A stretch of DNA of 64,000 bases, taken from positions 9,817,351-9,881,350 of the forward strand of contig CM031878.1 of NCBI GenBank assembly GCA_018697195.1, written 5' to 3'. Every line of letters begins with the position of its first letter. The first letter of the stretch is position 1. Origin of the DNA: Certhia americana. Taxonomy: Eukaryota > Chordata > Aves > Passeriformes > Certhiidae. This document shows, one piece after another, positions 1 to 11,519 of this stretch. Under the pieces are notes generated by a model that did not search any database, was not told where the DNA came from, and worked only from the letters and a program-made list of their open reading frames with translations. A program made the translations under genes and the position numbers.

Positions 1-779
1 CTCCTAATAAGCCTCTCTAATTTAATGGCTGAGCAACAAGTTTAAAAGGCTGCTGAAGAAAGAAAGCAAGCAATTTTTATAATTAAGGTTTGATACACAT
101 GTAGTAATTTGACGTCTGAGGGGTAGTTTCATCTCCTGTGTTTTCATAAACAGAAAGCTCTTTGATGTATCCTGATGCTTTTCTAAAAAGCCCTGCCAAA
201 ACAGAAAAACACATACTTCATGGTCCCACAAAGACAAGGATCCAAACAAAAAAGCAGTAGAAATAGTGGAGAAATGGAATCTAAAACGATAAAACAATTA
301 ATGAACTTGGTAAAACTACTGCTCCATCAGAAAAGACAATGTCAGCAATTGTAGAGAAGCAATTTTTTCAGGCGTTCTCTACTAGTAACTCTATTAGGAT
401 CTATCTGGTTTGCCCCTGCTGGAGTTTGGGCCAAAATTTAGACAAAAGAAGGGGCAAAAAGGTTATGCCAGAAAAATAGTCAAACTCCAAAAAATTCAGG
501 AACCACACTGGAACTTAATGTTTCCTTGTTTACTCAAATGGCCTTGAGATCAAGCAACGGATTTCAGCTGATTAAAAGAAAGCGGGAGCAACAAGTTTTC
601 TCTGCCGGATTTTAAGGTCTGGGCTCGCATTTCTGATCAAGTCAACACCTTCTTGAGCAGCGAGCACAGATATTGAAAGCAAACCCTAATCACCTCCAGC
701 AGATGCAGCATCCCTATCCCACGAGGTACCCCACCTAGGTAATTTTTTGCTCAAGTCAAATCAGCAGCTTTTACGCTGT
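1..779. other. AT-rich stretch, no gene seen
   Basis: I see no recognisable exon, repeat family or RNA gene here. If the CpG island to the right drives a leftward transcript, this would be the start of its first intron. A 91-codon minus-strand frame near 22-297 has a leucine/phenylalanine-rich, low-complexity composition and no motif, so I treat it as chance. Confidence 0.6.
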
Positions 780-849
780 TAGCTAAGCAGTGGCATCCTG
801 GAAGCAGAGGAGACTAGACGGTCATGAAGCGCCTTAAATTCATGGATAT

Positions 850-1640
850 GCGGCGATGCTGTCGGGATTCGGGAGGATGGAGATGCGGTACGAGGTGCCG
901 CTGCAGCCCTCCCGCACCGCCGACCCGAGGGGTGTCTGCAAACCGTGGGAGAACGGCCAGGCAAAGGGTGGAGAGGGCGTAAAAACTCCCCAGCGTGCTT
1001 CAAAACAAGCGCCGGGATGGAGAGGTGGGTGTTCCTCAGTGGGGCAGGCAGAGCTCCCCTCAGCGAGGGCGGACGGGTGGAGAGGAGAAAGAGGGGGGTC
1101 ACTGAGGGAACGGGGGGCTGCCGTGACCGGGGGACACCGGCATCACTCACCTGCAGCCGCCGGCAGCTCCCTCACGGCCGAGATCAGCCGGGTCCCCGCA
1201 CGCCGGGACGCGCCGGCCCCCCCGGTCAGTGCCGGGAAGCGGCTCGGCCGCCACTCCCCGAACCGAGCAGGGCGGTGCCTCCTCCCACCTCCAAGAGCCG
1301 GGTGGGCCGCTTCTCGGAACTTTCTCCCCCGCTCCGGGAAGCGCGGCCCGTTCCCTTGGCTGCGCTCCCAAAGACAGAGCGCGGGCCGCCTCAGGGCTGC
1401 AGGGTCCGGGGTGAGCCGAGCGGGACGGGCAGGAGTAGCCCGAGAAGACGACCGTGAGGGACTGAGAAGGGACACGTTCCGATCTGCCCTGTCCTCAGCG
1501 GGCAGGAGTGATGTCCTCAAGCCGCCTTCATCTCTGGTGGCGCCAGGGTCCCTGTGTCTCCGGGAGCTGGGACGGCCAGCTGGCCGCCAGGGCGGACGGA
1601 GTGAGGAGGTGCTCGGGGACAGGCCGTAACACATTACCGC
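850..1640. promoter_or_regulatory. CpG island, probable gene promoter
   Basis: This is the only long stretch in the window that is both GC-rich and densely supplied with CpG; sequence on both sides drops back to AT-rich, CpG-poor DNA. GGGCGG (Sp1-type) boxes are visible near 1067, 1271 and 1590. In vertebrates such islands usually mark unmethylated promoters and first exons of broadly expressed or developmental genes. Open frames occur on both strands, as expected when stop codons are rare in GC-rich DNA, so they are not evidence of coding by themselves. The island could be bidirectional. The best splice signal in it is on the minus strand (see next entry); a weaker plus-strand donor-like GGG|GTGAGC lies near 1409. 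Confidence 0.85.
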
Positions 1641-1700
1641 AGGCAGCGGTCTGAGGAGATCCCTCACAGAAACCGCGTCCAGTAAGGCTACGGCTCGCAA
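1151..1700 (-). other. candidate first exon, gene running leftward
   Basis: Read on the minus strand, the sequence ending at 1151 is GGCGGCTGCAG followed directly by GTGAGTGATG, a near-perfect vertebrate 5' splice donor (CAG|GTGAGT). It sits inside the CpG island, which is where a first exon is expected. The transcription start is not visible; the right edge given here is only the shoulder of the island. Two minus-strand frames stay open up to the donor, one from a possible ATG at 1371, and both are rich in Arg, Gly, Pro and Ala, typical of GC-rich 5' UTR as much as of protein. I cannot name the gene, since no second exon is in view; the rest would lie to the left of the window. A purely untranslated first exon or a non-coding RNA is equally possible. 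Confidence 0.35.
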
Positions 1701-1744
1701 AGCAAACTCTTCACTCCCCAAAAGAATCACTTAAAACATGAAGG

Positions 1745-4700
1745 GAGACCAGGAGCTGACTATGTTTCTGTTGCGGGTTCCCATATGACTGGCCTCATTC
1801 AGAGAGTACAGTATGCCAAAAGCTGCCTGGCTACATCTTCTGATGTAGCCATGAGAAAGTTTGGGGTTAAGTTGTTGCTCATCCCTTCCAGACATTACTG
1901 GGAAAGGTTTTTCCAGTTTTTATGTAGCACTTCTACATAAAAGATGTCTTCTGTCTCTTTTTGTTTTATTTTTAGGTAAAACATAATGTACCTATTAAGA
2001 AACTCTTTTCCTTGCTTTCCTCTGGATTGTCTCAAATTCTTGAAGCTTGGTTGCTTTTCATCAAGGGGATGTGACCTACAAAGTTTTCAGCCTTATAGCT
2101 ATCTTATTTTTATACCTCATGATACACAGTTTGCCTTTTTTTTGTGCTAGCGTATCATTGCCAACACACACATTTCTTGTGGTCCACCTCAGCACCGTGA
2201 TCCTTCTCTTCTGAACTGCTGTCTAGCCAGTTGTTCCCTGCCTCATTGTATTTCAGGGATGTCTTATACTTCCCTCTGCCAAGTGACATCCTGTTCCTTA
2301 GTCAGGCGTTTTTATGATGCTTTTGCTTTTTAGTCAACTAAATTACTTCTAGTTAAAGGATAGTTTTATTCTTCAGAACTATATTCTGAGTAATTGCATC
2401 TATTTCTTCTATGAAGTTCCTGTGTGTGTTTTGTGAGTCATATAAACTGAACTTTTCACAGAAGGTCACTCATTTGTCATTGCCTGCATGTGGTCTGGAG
2501 GCATCACAGCTGGACATTTACTGTTGTTTCAGAATTCAGAGCAGTATGCACATGAAAGGTCATCTAACTGCTAAGTTTTACTGAAAATGCAAATCACAGA
2601 TGTCTACAGTTAGATGCCAAAATTTTAGCTTTTTTTTTTTTTCTTAGGTTTGATAACAAATCTCTGCAATATGTTGGTAAGTCCTTTCTTCTAACATTTC
2701 TAGACTATAATTAGTAAAGCTTTCTGGAAATTTATCAATTGCATATTTGAAAGTAGATTTGGAATTATATACAATAAATAAAATGTGGAGTAGAAAATAT
2801 TCACACATACTATGTAAAAGATAACTCATTTTTGTGCTTTAAGCAGTCTAACCTACGAAAATATTTATTCTTTTAGATCTCTAGTGGAGATATCTTTTTA
2901 AATCTGTCAATATATTTAACATTTTCTGAATCATTTCAACTCTGCTGTGACTCTCTACTGCCTCTTTGTTTTGGTAGCAGCAACAGTCTCTGATGTTACC
3001 TTTACAGATCCACATGATCCATAAGTTCCAGAATGAACAATGTATTAGTTTATCCTTTAAATGCTTCCTTATGAACATATGAATTCAGTGCTGTTTAGAA
3101 ATAATGTTCAAGGTACTAATTAGAACAAAAAGACCCTAAAGATTAACTGAATAATGTCTATAAGGGATTTCATCTGGTTAGAAATTGTTTGAAAAAGCAA
3201 ATTGTCAAGTTCCTGATATTTGAGCAGGAAAAAGTGAAATACAAAGAGAAGAACAAAGGTAAATCCACAAAACACCCTGGAAGCTCAGTGTGTCAAGTGT
3301 CACAGAATCTAGAGAATTTAAAATCCCAAGTCAGGTACCAAACTTCTCTATTTACATCAGGTTATAGCAATGTAGTTTGGAAAGGCCCAGAAGGTGTCCA
3401 ATCCAGCCTGGCACCCTCTGTGTCTGTAAGAACAGCTCTGAGTTTCACCCCACTTTTCTGTGTTGTCTGTGTACAGGTATCCAAAGCCCATCTCTGGCAC
3501 GACACACCCATTGGATCTTGATCCAGACTGCTTGAAAGTCTGCCATCTGTAGAGAATTTTGAAAGTAGGGCTGTGGACATGAGATTGTTGATGTTCAAGG
3601 ATTTCAGAGGGAAAGCATCAGCATGAAAAGGTATAAAATCATAAAGTAAGGATATCCTGGGGAAGCCTGGGCAAATTAGGCAGTTTTACTGGGGACTAGC
3701 TGTGAATCACTGTGTTATATTTTAGGTGTTGATGGAAGAATGCAAATTAGAATTGCTGTGTTTCATCTCCAGAGAGTTATTGGAAGTGACGCTTACCCTT
3801 TTAACTCATACCTGCCTGTTCAGCAAAAACTTCTTGAGTAGCTTAACAAGAGTGGTGGAGTATAGTAATGCTTTAATGCTTTGTCTAGCAGCTCATTAAA
3901 TTCTAGCTAGCTCTTCTCTCTGTTAGCCAATAACTAACTGCTTTATTTTCAATTATGTGTATTCTTCTTGCAGACTCTTTGTGCCTGGCTAAAATACCTG
4001 AACAAACTGACCAAGTGTTATAAATGCACTCAACTCCTTAACCAAACTAAGTGTAACTATTACAGGCTCGAAAGAAGGTGAAGACCTAGGGCATAACCAG
4101 GACAAGAACTTCTCTAGTTCCAGTCAGTTTTGTAAAAATACACAAAGGAACAGAGTGAGAGAGGTGAGATTTGATGCATATGAGCTTGGGTCACTGATCA
4201 TGTAAATAACACATGAATAGCAGGTAGCTTTTCTGGGACTCATTTATCAAGGAGCAAAGAAAGTCGTGGGTGAAAGGAATCTCACACGTACAATTTCCAT
4301 TGTATGTAGTTTGACTATAGGCCAACCACTTTATTCCAGAAAAATGTAAGCCTAAATGAGCATTTTTCAAGCTCTCTCTGCTAAGCAGCTGGCTGTCCCT
4401 TGAACAGGGACACCTCTTAAGGTTGCTTTTCAAAGCAGAGAGACCTCCCACCAAAAGCAGATCCTCATTAAATGGCAGATAGCATGCATAATCTGGTACT
4501 ATAGTGCACGAAGATTTTTGTATTGGCAGCTTTGAATCATTGTTATACCCTATGTGCTGTAATACAGTGAACCTTGCCATTGAATCTTGTTGTACAGGTT
4601 GCAAAAATATTTCAATAAACTCACTTTTGCTGATACCTTTGGTGGTAGTTCTTTATTTTCCATGTTTTAATGTCAGCTGTTCCTAAAATAAAATATTTCC

Positions 4701-6640
4701 TCTTTTATGTGTCAAGTGTTTGTAGCTTCTTGGCAACAAAAATTAATTTTTCTCTGTTGAGGTCTGTGTTACACAATATCCTTGTAATGCTTCATAACTT
4801 ACTTGCATCATTTACAAAATCTATCACTGATGTTGGTATATTAATAATTTCTACCTGTACATTACATGATGCAGTAAACCTGCCCCTTATGAGTAACAAA
4901 AAGGTAATTTTCTTATTTTTCCACCCTTCAGGAAGAAAGTAAGCCATTGGAACAATGCTATCTAGGTTTACAGGACCATTTCAAAGGAAAACAAAAAAAA
5001 AATCTGCAAATGTATGATACAAAACACAATTCCCTTTGTCAGGCACTGAATCAAAGGCTTGAAACAAGAAAAAATGGGGTAGTTTAATGTTCCTCATTAA
5101 CCAGTGTGATGAAAGACTTTACTGTGTTGATTAAAGTAAAGCAGGAATACTTGTATTTTAAGAGTTTCTGATTCCATTTAATTAGTGATCATATGCATGA
5201 GCTTCTGCACAGTTTGGTAGAAGTGTTGACTCTCTTATTAAAATCTAGTGATTTATATGAAAAATCTAAAGCTCTTTTGGTTGCAAATCAATATTCAAAA
5301 TAGTGTGAAAGTTGTAGTCCTAGCCCCAAAGCGCTATGAATCCCATCCACTTCCTGATTCTCAAGGATTTTTCTTAAAATCTCACATTCCCAAAAGTTCC
5401 ACTGCCTTCAAAGAGAGCTTCTGGCTAGGACCTCACTATCCTTAGTAGTAAAAAGTTCTCTGTTTTCAAAAAGGCTTAGTTAGTCTTTATACCCACTGCT
5501 CTCTGCCTGAAAACTAATAGAGAGCAAGTTATCATTTCCTGTTCTGCAGCAGCCTTTGAAGCATTGAAGATTAATAATAGGACCCCCTCAGCCCTCTCTA
5601 GGTTAAACAAACTCAATTCTTTCCATGATTTACAGAATGTTGATTGTGTTCACTGCTATTCACATGTCTCTTGAGACCAGTTTCAAGGAAGAATTGATGG
5701 ACACAGCACTCCTTTTAATAGGAGCCTTATTAACCCTCTATTTACTCACAGGTGACACTTCTGTTTCTATCTCTTCTCTCTCTATGTTTGCTGGTTCCTC
5801 AGAGGCAGAACATTGTTTACTTAAGATCTGCCTGTCATGTTCTGTAAGTCACAGGTCATTTTTATTTTGCCAACTCTTTTCTTTTTTAATTATTTCTGTT
5901 TAACACTACAACATTGCTCTTTCCCTTTTGACACACCATTTCTTTAACTTGTTTGCTTTTGAATCTTAATCCTGTTTTCTGTATGGTTGTGATCCCTCAT
6001 ATCTTTATGTCATTTGAAAATCCTGGGCATATTCTGTTTTATCAGACAGACTGTTGGCTATCTACAGCCCAGATTGATGTTTTTAGCTCCACTGTTGTTT
6101 CTTAGCTGCAAGCCACTGCTAATTGCTTTCTGACTGCACAGTGGTAACTTCCAAACCCAAAGTAAAGCAAAGCACTGTTTTCCATAAAGAGGGTTCCTCA
6201 TGCATGATTTAACTTTTACCCAGGAACAATTTCTATTTTGTCAGAAGTTGCAGAAGTACCCTACAGAATGAAAGAGTTCAGAGAAAAGTTCTTGAGCTGA
6301 ACTGCACTGAACTGAACAATTTCAGACATGCATTTTAGTGCATCCAGAATGTTAATAGGTTTTCATAAATATTTATGGAGTTTCTCTGGGAGTAATTTTG
6401 TCATCCCGTTGAAATTGTACAACCATGTTGTATTGGGATAGTACTCTTTATTTCTCAACAGGCTTCTCGGCTTGGAGTGAAGCTTGGATTCCTCAGTGCC
6501 AATCTGAATTCTCGCAAAATATAGGAGGCAGGAATGGTCTAATTGCTTGCACTTGTATTGCAGGTTCATCCTGAGTGCCTTACACAAGGTTTGAGCTTTC
6601 TGTAGGCATTTCCATTGTGGTAGTGGTAGGTCACTGTAAA
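1745..6640. other. AT-rich intergenic or intronic DNA
   Basis: No gene, RNA or clear repeat family is recognisable. The region contains short T runs (for example 2630-2642) and scattered short open frames without motifs. A slightly more GC-rich block at about 3380-3530 has open frames of 78 to 110 codons on both strands, with no domain that I recognise and no convincing splice sites. Confidence 0.55.
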
Positions 6641-6649
6641 GGGCAAAGC

Positions 6650-7300
6650 CTGATCTTGTATCAAACTGCAGTTTTGATTAGTTGAAAACTTAGTCTGAAC
6701 CACACAAAGCTTATGTGGTTGCAGAAAGTCTCTCCTCCGGGCATATCACTTTAATCAACTAATCATTGTGGTTCCTGACTAATGATGGTACAGGTGTTAT
6801 ATATGTATTATCTGATATAATCTTAACTAATAAGCAGCAAGTGTTGGTTTGTTCTAAAGATTTAAGATCACATTAGCATAAATAGGTTATGGGGTTGTTG
6901 AAGAAGAAATGATCAGTTATTTGCCTTTAACTAATAATTGCCCAGCAATCCCTATTGCAAACAATTGTGTGAAGGCCTTTGAACCTATTAGGGGAATGCC
7001 CTGGAAGAATCTGCCATGGGCTTTGTGAATACCTTACTGCTTAGGGTAAGACAAAAGGCTCCCCCCATGGTGCTCTGCAGCAGTAGATTAATTTGCCTCA
7101 GTTTCTGTAGGTTACTGCCTTTTGCCCTGCCCTGTGTTCCCACACCATTGGCTTCTGACTCTATACTTAACCTGAAACACTGCATTGAATCCTGGTCTTT
7201 TGTCCCTGGATCCCTTCGGTGTGAGTTTGCAATAAACCTCACTGGAACTCTATACAGGAGACCCTTCCTGTCTTTGCCGATCTCTCTGTGGTGTGTGTGA
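6650..7300 (+). mobile_element. probable retroviral LTR with poly(A) signal
   Basis: The right half has the layout of a retroviral R-U5 segment. An AATAAA signal lies at 7231-7236 within 'TTTGCAATAAACCTCACTGG'. About 50 bases later comes a GT-rich block around 7288-7307, the usual downstream part of a polyadenylation site. The sequence upstream is AT-rich like a U3 region and then turns pyrimidine-rich (about 7060-7220). I could not place the TG and CA ends, a primer binding site or a target-site duplication, and the left limit is a guess. No retroviral protein frame is adjacent, so if this is an LTR it is a solo copy. A polyadenylation site of an unrelated transcript is the main alternative. 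Confidence 0.4.
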
Positions 7301-7399
7301 GTGTGGATTCTGTGACTGCCTGTGCCTGCCTGGGCTGCTTCCTCAGAAGATGCTTTCGGAGTGTTTGCAGCAATCACCATCCAGTTCCACAGTGCAACA

Positions 7400-8580
7400 C
7401 AATTGCTATTTAGATGAAAAATTAGTGGAATGTAGGAACAACATTAGAATTAATAAGTAACTTCAAGTTACTACTTCAAGATCCTCTGTATTTTATTTTC
7501 TCCCGAATGTTGAGTGGAAGGTCTGCAGCTTCATTATGCTGAAATATTTAAACCTATCACAAAAACTTTAAAAAAAATATTCACTATAATCTTTTTTTTT
7601 GTCTATGGTCCTTCATCCAAATGTCATATACGCCAAATTTATGTACATCAATTTAATAGCAATATCTAATCTTTTCCCTGCCAACGTACTTAGAAACTAT
7701 AGCTACCAAAATTTTCTAGTGTTACTAGAAACACAGTTGGGTCTAGCAGTGCAAGGCAATACATTCATTACTAACTAATAACTACTTACATCATTTAGGC
7801 ACTTATTTACAACTGAGACTGTTGTTGTTTAGAGAACTGCAGCCTCCAAGAATCTTTAAAAGTCCCAGGTTCTCCTCTGAGTAGGTAACTTGCAGCCTAA
7901 TCATCTCCCAGAAATATTCTGTCCCATCGGATTGGAAGAGGCACAAGAAAGTCTGTCTCTCCAGGTCACATGTTTGTGTGTCTTTCTGAAGAGTGACACC
8001 TTTAAATGGAGGGCAGTCGCTCTATTCATTTACACTACTGTTAAATCTGTGCTGTTAGTCATTCCTTGCAGTAGTTCCAAGCATCTATTTGAATTTCTTC
8101 CAACTGAAGAAGGAATTGAATCCTTCTCTTTAATTTCAGGTTGAGCACTCTGTTCAGAAGGCTATTATAAAAGGGCTGTGATCCTTAGCATTTTAAAAGA
8201 GTGGGCCTCAACATCTTCTTGTGAAGGGCAAGTGCATGCAACACACAATAGTCATACTCTGAGAATGAGCTTCCTGGGAATCCCCACACCTAGATTTTGG
8301 CCCCATTTTTGCAGGCTGCATGTTCCTCATACTGCAACAATTCTGTACATATGAAGCTAGTTCCTCAAGGAATTTGTGTATAGAGAAGCAAAGTGTATTC
8401 AGACTTTCTGGTTAATGGTTAGCTAGATGGGATTAAGCAGAAGGAAAATCAGCTTCTGCTTAAGAGCCTCGATATGTAATTGTGTAGTTTCCTGGCTCAT
8501 CGGAAACAGTAAGCTCAAAAAACATGCACTTTCTGGGTTCCAATTTTGAGACAATTGAGTCTTCTTTTCAGATCAGTTTT
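7400..8580. other. AT-rich DNA, no gene seen
   Basis: I find no exon, repeat family or RNA gene here. Short T and A runs are the only low-complexity features. Confidence 0.55.
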
Positions 8581-8581
8581 T

Positions 8582-8800
8582 CTCGGGAGAAACTCTACTA
8601 CCATCTTGTGGTAGTCTAGAGGAAGAGTCATCATTCTCGGTTCGCATGGGAATCAAGGGTTACAATTAATTCCGGTTTTCGACTAATAAAACGTGGAGAG
8701 TGTGATGTAACAGTTCAGGAGAGAAGAATAAACAGCACGGTGTGGCCGAACAAAGTAGTTGTCCACTTTTGTACGTGGAGACTATGCTCAAATACGGCGG
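8582..8800. promoter_or_regulatory. small CpG-rich patch in AT-rich DNA
   Basis: About 11 CpG dinucleotides fall within roughly 220 bases although the GC content is only moderate; neighbouring sequence has very few. CpG decays quickly in methylated vertebrate DNA, so a local surplus suggests either a protected regulatory element or DNA inserted recently. The left edge carries CCATCTTGTGG at 8601-8611, close to the reverse complement of the CTCF core motif (two differences from GCCATCTAGTGG), inside a short perfect palindrome, CTACCA/TGGTAG, at 8597-8613. No protein is recognised on either strand. Confidence 0.35.
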
Positions 8801-9039
8801 ATACATATTTGTTTTGTTATTGGATTTGTAGGGTTTTTTTCTGTAAGATAATTTGCTAGGATGAAAAAGGAGCACAGTACTTCTCTCTGTGTGATCAGAA
8901 TATTATTTATAGTAGTAGCAGGGCTACTTGATGAGCTTTATGGTTACATTAGACAGCACTTATTCAGGACAAATATACAGGATATATCTGTGTCCAGATA
9001 AAACTGCCTTTTTTGAGTGCATAATGGAGTCGGGCGTAC

Positions 9040-9354
9040 TCAGAAGGAGGAGGAGAAGGTTCCCAGTAGATTTTTGCTGTGCTGTGGACCCTTGCAGCAT
9101 TGTAAGAACAGATCTGCCCAGTATCTGATGGCGAAATCATGCCAGTGTTGAACAGTAGTGCTTTCAGATGCAAATCCAGCATTCCACATAACAGCTAGCA
9201 GGAGATGACCCACAGACACTTGTCTGGGAAAGTCTCTCTGGTGGCATAGGACTAGCCTAAAACCATTCCTGAGTTCTTGGACACAGTAATCCCTGACAAC
9301 ACGTGATGGGAGTACAGGCAACAACTCAGACTGAGGCAAAGGAGTGTTTTCCAT
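9040..9354 (-). other. unidentified 104-codon open frame
   Basis: A minus-strand frame starting with ATG at 9354 stays open for 104 codons in DNA of ordinary GC content. Its composition is balanced (charged, hydrophobic and aromatic residues all present) rather than low-complexity, which is why I list it. I recognise no domain, and no splice sites or promoter support it. It lies between the CpG-rich patch and the A27 tract, so it might be part of a decayed retrocopy, but chance is still the likeliest explanation. Confidence 0.12.
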
Positions 9355-9837
9355 TGGGTGAGCATAGGAAGTGAGGTTTGCTAAAAAAAAAAGAAAAAAA
9401 AAAATTGTTTCTGATGCTCCAGAATTGGAAGCAAAAAAAATTGTTTAGATGATCCAGTTTCAATTATTTGCTTTACAAACAGTTTCAGGATATGTCTACT
9501 GTAAACCACGTGTAAAAATCTGAATTAGTAACTTGAATGGGCTGCTGCAACTAGATGGTGTCGGGCTTCTTAGCCAGTTATTAGCTAGGGATTTCCAATC
9601 AAGCATTGTAGATAATGGGCCAGCTCTGAACAAGTCTTTGGGTTTCCATTGAAGGTGACTACTAGAGATTGCAAAGTCACTTGGACTGAAGTTTAAGAAA
9701 AAAAACAGGCCTGCAAGAAACAACTGGCATAGAAAATTTTAATCCTGCTGAGTGTTTCAACTGAATAAATGACTGACAGCAGCATCTTGACATGGTAGTG
9801 CTACCTCTAGATGCCTGTTTTTCAGTTCACAGTATTC

Positions 9838-9909
9838 AATAAAATGAATTGAGGAAGGACTTTATAAGCCCATTGGTAATGGAAAAAAAAAAAAAAAAAA
9901 AAAAAAAAA
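9838..9909 (+). repeat. AATAAA followed by an A27 tract
   Basis: An AATAAA hexamer (9838-9843) is followed after 39 bases by an uninterrupted run of 27 A (9883-9909). This is the arrangement left by reverse transcription of a polyadenylated RNA. I recognise no parent gene in the preceding sequence and see no flanking direct repeat, so a simple poly(A) microsatellite is also possible. Confidence 0.4.
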
Positions 9910-10480
9910 CTTGTTGTGTATTGTATATCACCTTTGAATTGCTATATTGAACATTCTTGTTCCTGAAAGTCTTTTTCAGTTGAAAGTCTGTGGAAAGTGG
10001 AATCAAAAGATGGGGTAGACTTTCTGACAGTAACAATCAGGATCTTTTTCTTGATACAGTGTTGAAACATCTTGAATGAAAAACCTATTGCATTTATTGG
10101 AAAAATGAAAAGAACTGGCTGTTATGTAGATGTGCCAGAAGGAAAATTCAAATTCATACCACTGAGAATTAATGTGTTATCTTTTTCCCCTTTTCCCAAA
10201 ATGTAGAGTCTGGCTAAGGATGTGTGAAATTTAAAGACATTGGAGGGCAGAAGTTGGAGAGCAGAAATCTTGTAATTTTAAGTACATTTGTGTCATATAC
10301 TATATCTTCAATAAGCTGAGATGCCTAGATTTAAATTATTCACCATGAATAATGTTATTGTTTAAACTTGACTGTGTATTTAGTGAATGAATAGGTAATT
10401 AATCAATGCAAAATTAATCATAAATTCACAATAGAAGATGATATAGTGTGGATGCACAATGAATGTATAAAAGGCTGGCC
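9910..10480. other. AT-rich DNA, no gene seen
   Basis: There is no recognisable feature apart from many ATTAAT/TAATTA-type motifs around 10380-10430. Confidence 0.55.
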
Positions 10481-10943
10481 ATATTATTTAAAGAAAATTG
10501 CAGCTTTGATTTCTTGGATGCTTAGGCTCAGTGGTTTGATGAAATTTAGTGGAGTGTTTCCCATCTGCCACACCGAGTAAAATGATCTGTGGCGGGGCCA
10601 GTGTTGTGTTGTGTTGCACGGTGCACTTAGGCGAGACTGAGGAAGTCTGGCTTGTGGAGGCATTAGAAGCACATCCTGTATTAGTGGGCTGAGAGCACCA
10701 AGCAAACATTCCTGAATGTGGGGTAGCAAGGGTTGGGAACGCTGTGGCTGATAGTGCCGGTTAATGACCATTAAGTAGGGAGGAGCCAGACTAGACAAGA
10801 AACTGCCCGAAGAATACGATATTAGAGCGGCTGATGGGCACACTCTCAAGTGTTGTCTGTGCATCAGGGAGCTGTGGACAATCCGACAGCAGCTATTCCA
10901 GCCCTGAAGTGGTATCAGCAAGCCTCTGCTGGGGTCAGAACTT
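10481..10943. other. GC-richer flank of the LTR, unclassified
   Basis: This block is more GC-rich than its left neighbour and abuts the 3' side of the minus-strand LTR. A minus-strand frame of 145 codons (10484-10921) spans most of it, without a domain I can name. It could be the last internal piece of the provirus next to its 3' LTR, or older unrelated repeat DNA. I see no clear polypurine tract next to the LTR, so I do not call it viral. Confidence 0.3.
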
Positions 10944-11516
10944 CGCCTTGGTGTAACAGGAGCCAGCAGCTAAGCACTGCTCAGCTGCTCACCCACACCC
11001 TCTCCAAGTGGAATGGGAGGGAGAACCAAAAGTAAAACTTGTAGGCTGAGATAAGGAAAGTTTAGTAATTGAAATGTAAATTGAAAAGTAAAAAGTAAAA
11101 TATAGGAATGATAGGAAATAAAAAAGGGAAGAAACAAAAGTCAAGGAAAACCACTTGATGCACAGTAGAGTTTCTCACCTCCTATTGAGCAATGCTAGGC
11201 CAGTCTTTACACCCTGACCAGCCCTGCTTCCAGGTAATTCCCGAATTTATATTAGGGAATGGTGTTCAGTGGTATGGAATATCCCTCTGACCAGTTCAGG
11301 TCACCAGTTCAGGCCATGCTCCCTCCCAGATTTTTGTGTACCTCTTCACTGACAGAGCATGAGACACCAAAAAATGGTCATTAATTAGGACAAACACGAG
11401 TTGGCAGAAATCAAACTGTTAATGTGTTATCAACACCGTTTTCATACTAAATCCAAAACCACAGCACTGTACCAGCTACAGAGAAGAAATTACCTGTATC
11501 CTAGACAAAACCAGAA
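10944..11516 (-). mobile_element. ERVL-like LTR, minus orientation
   Basis: From memory of a widespread avian LTR, several blocks match in order along the plus strand: GAGCCAGCAGCTAAGCACTG near 10960; AGTGGAATGGGAGGGAGAA near 11007; a 'GGCTGAGATAAGGAAAGTTT' block near 11045; 'GTATGGAATATCCCTCTGAC' near 11273; and TGTTATCAACACCGTTTTC to CCAAAACC near 11425-11460, then TACCAGCTAC and CTAGACAAAACCAG at the right end. In the element's own direction it starts at about 11516 and ends at about 10944, roughly 570 bases. Its ends have drifted from the usual TG...CA and I see no matching target-site duplication, which fits an old solo LTR formed by recombination of a provirus. There are no gag, pol or env frames beside it. 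The family name is from recollection and I could not check it; the LTR identity itself is well supported. Confidence 0.75.
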
Positions 11517-11519
11517 TAA

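Noticed and set aside
856..1730. Long open frames (up to 257 codons) on both strands
   Set aside because: They fall in the CpG island, where stops are rare; the Arg/Gly/Pro/Ala-rich composition and opposite-strand overlap do not support proteins.
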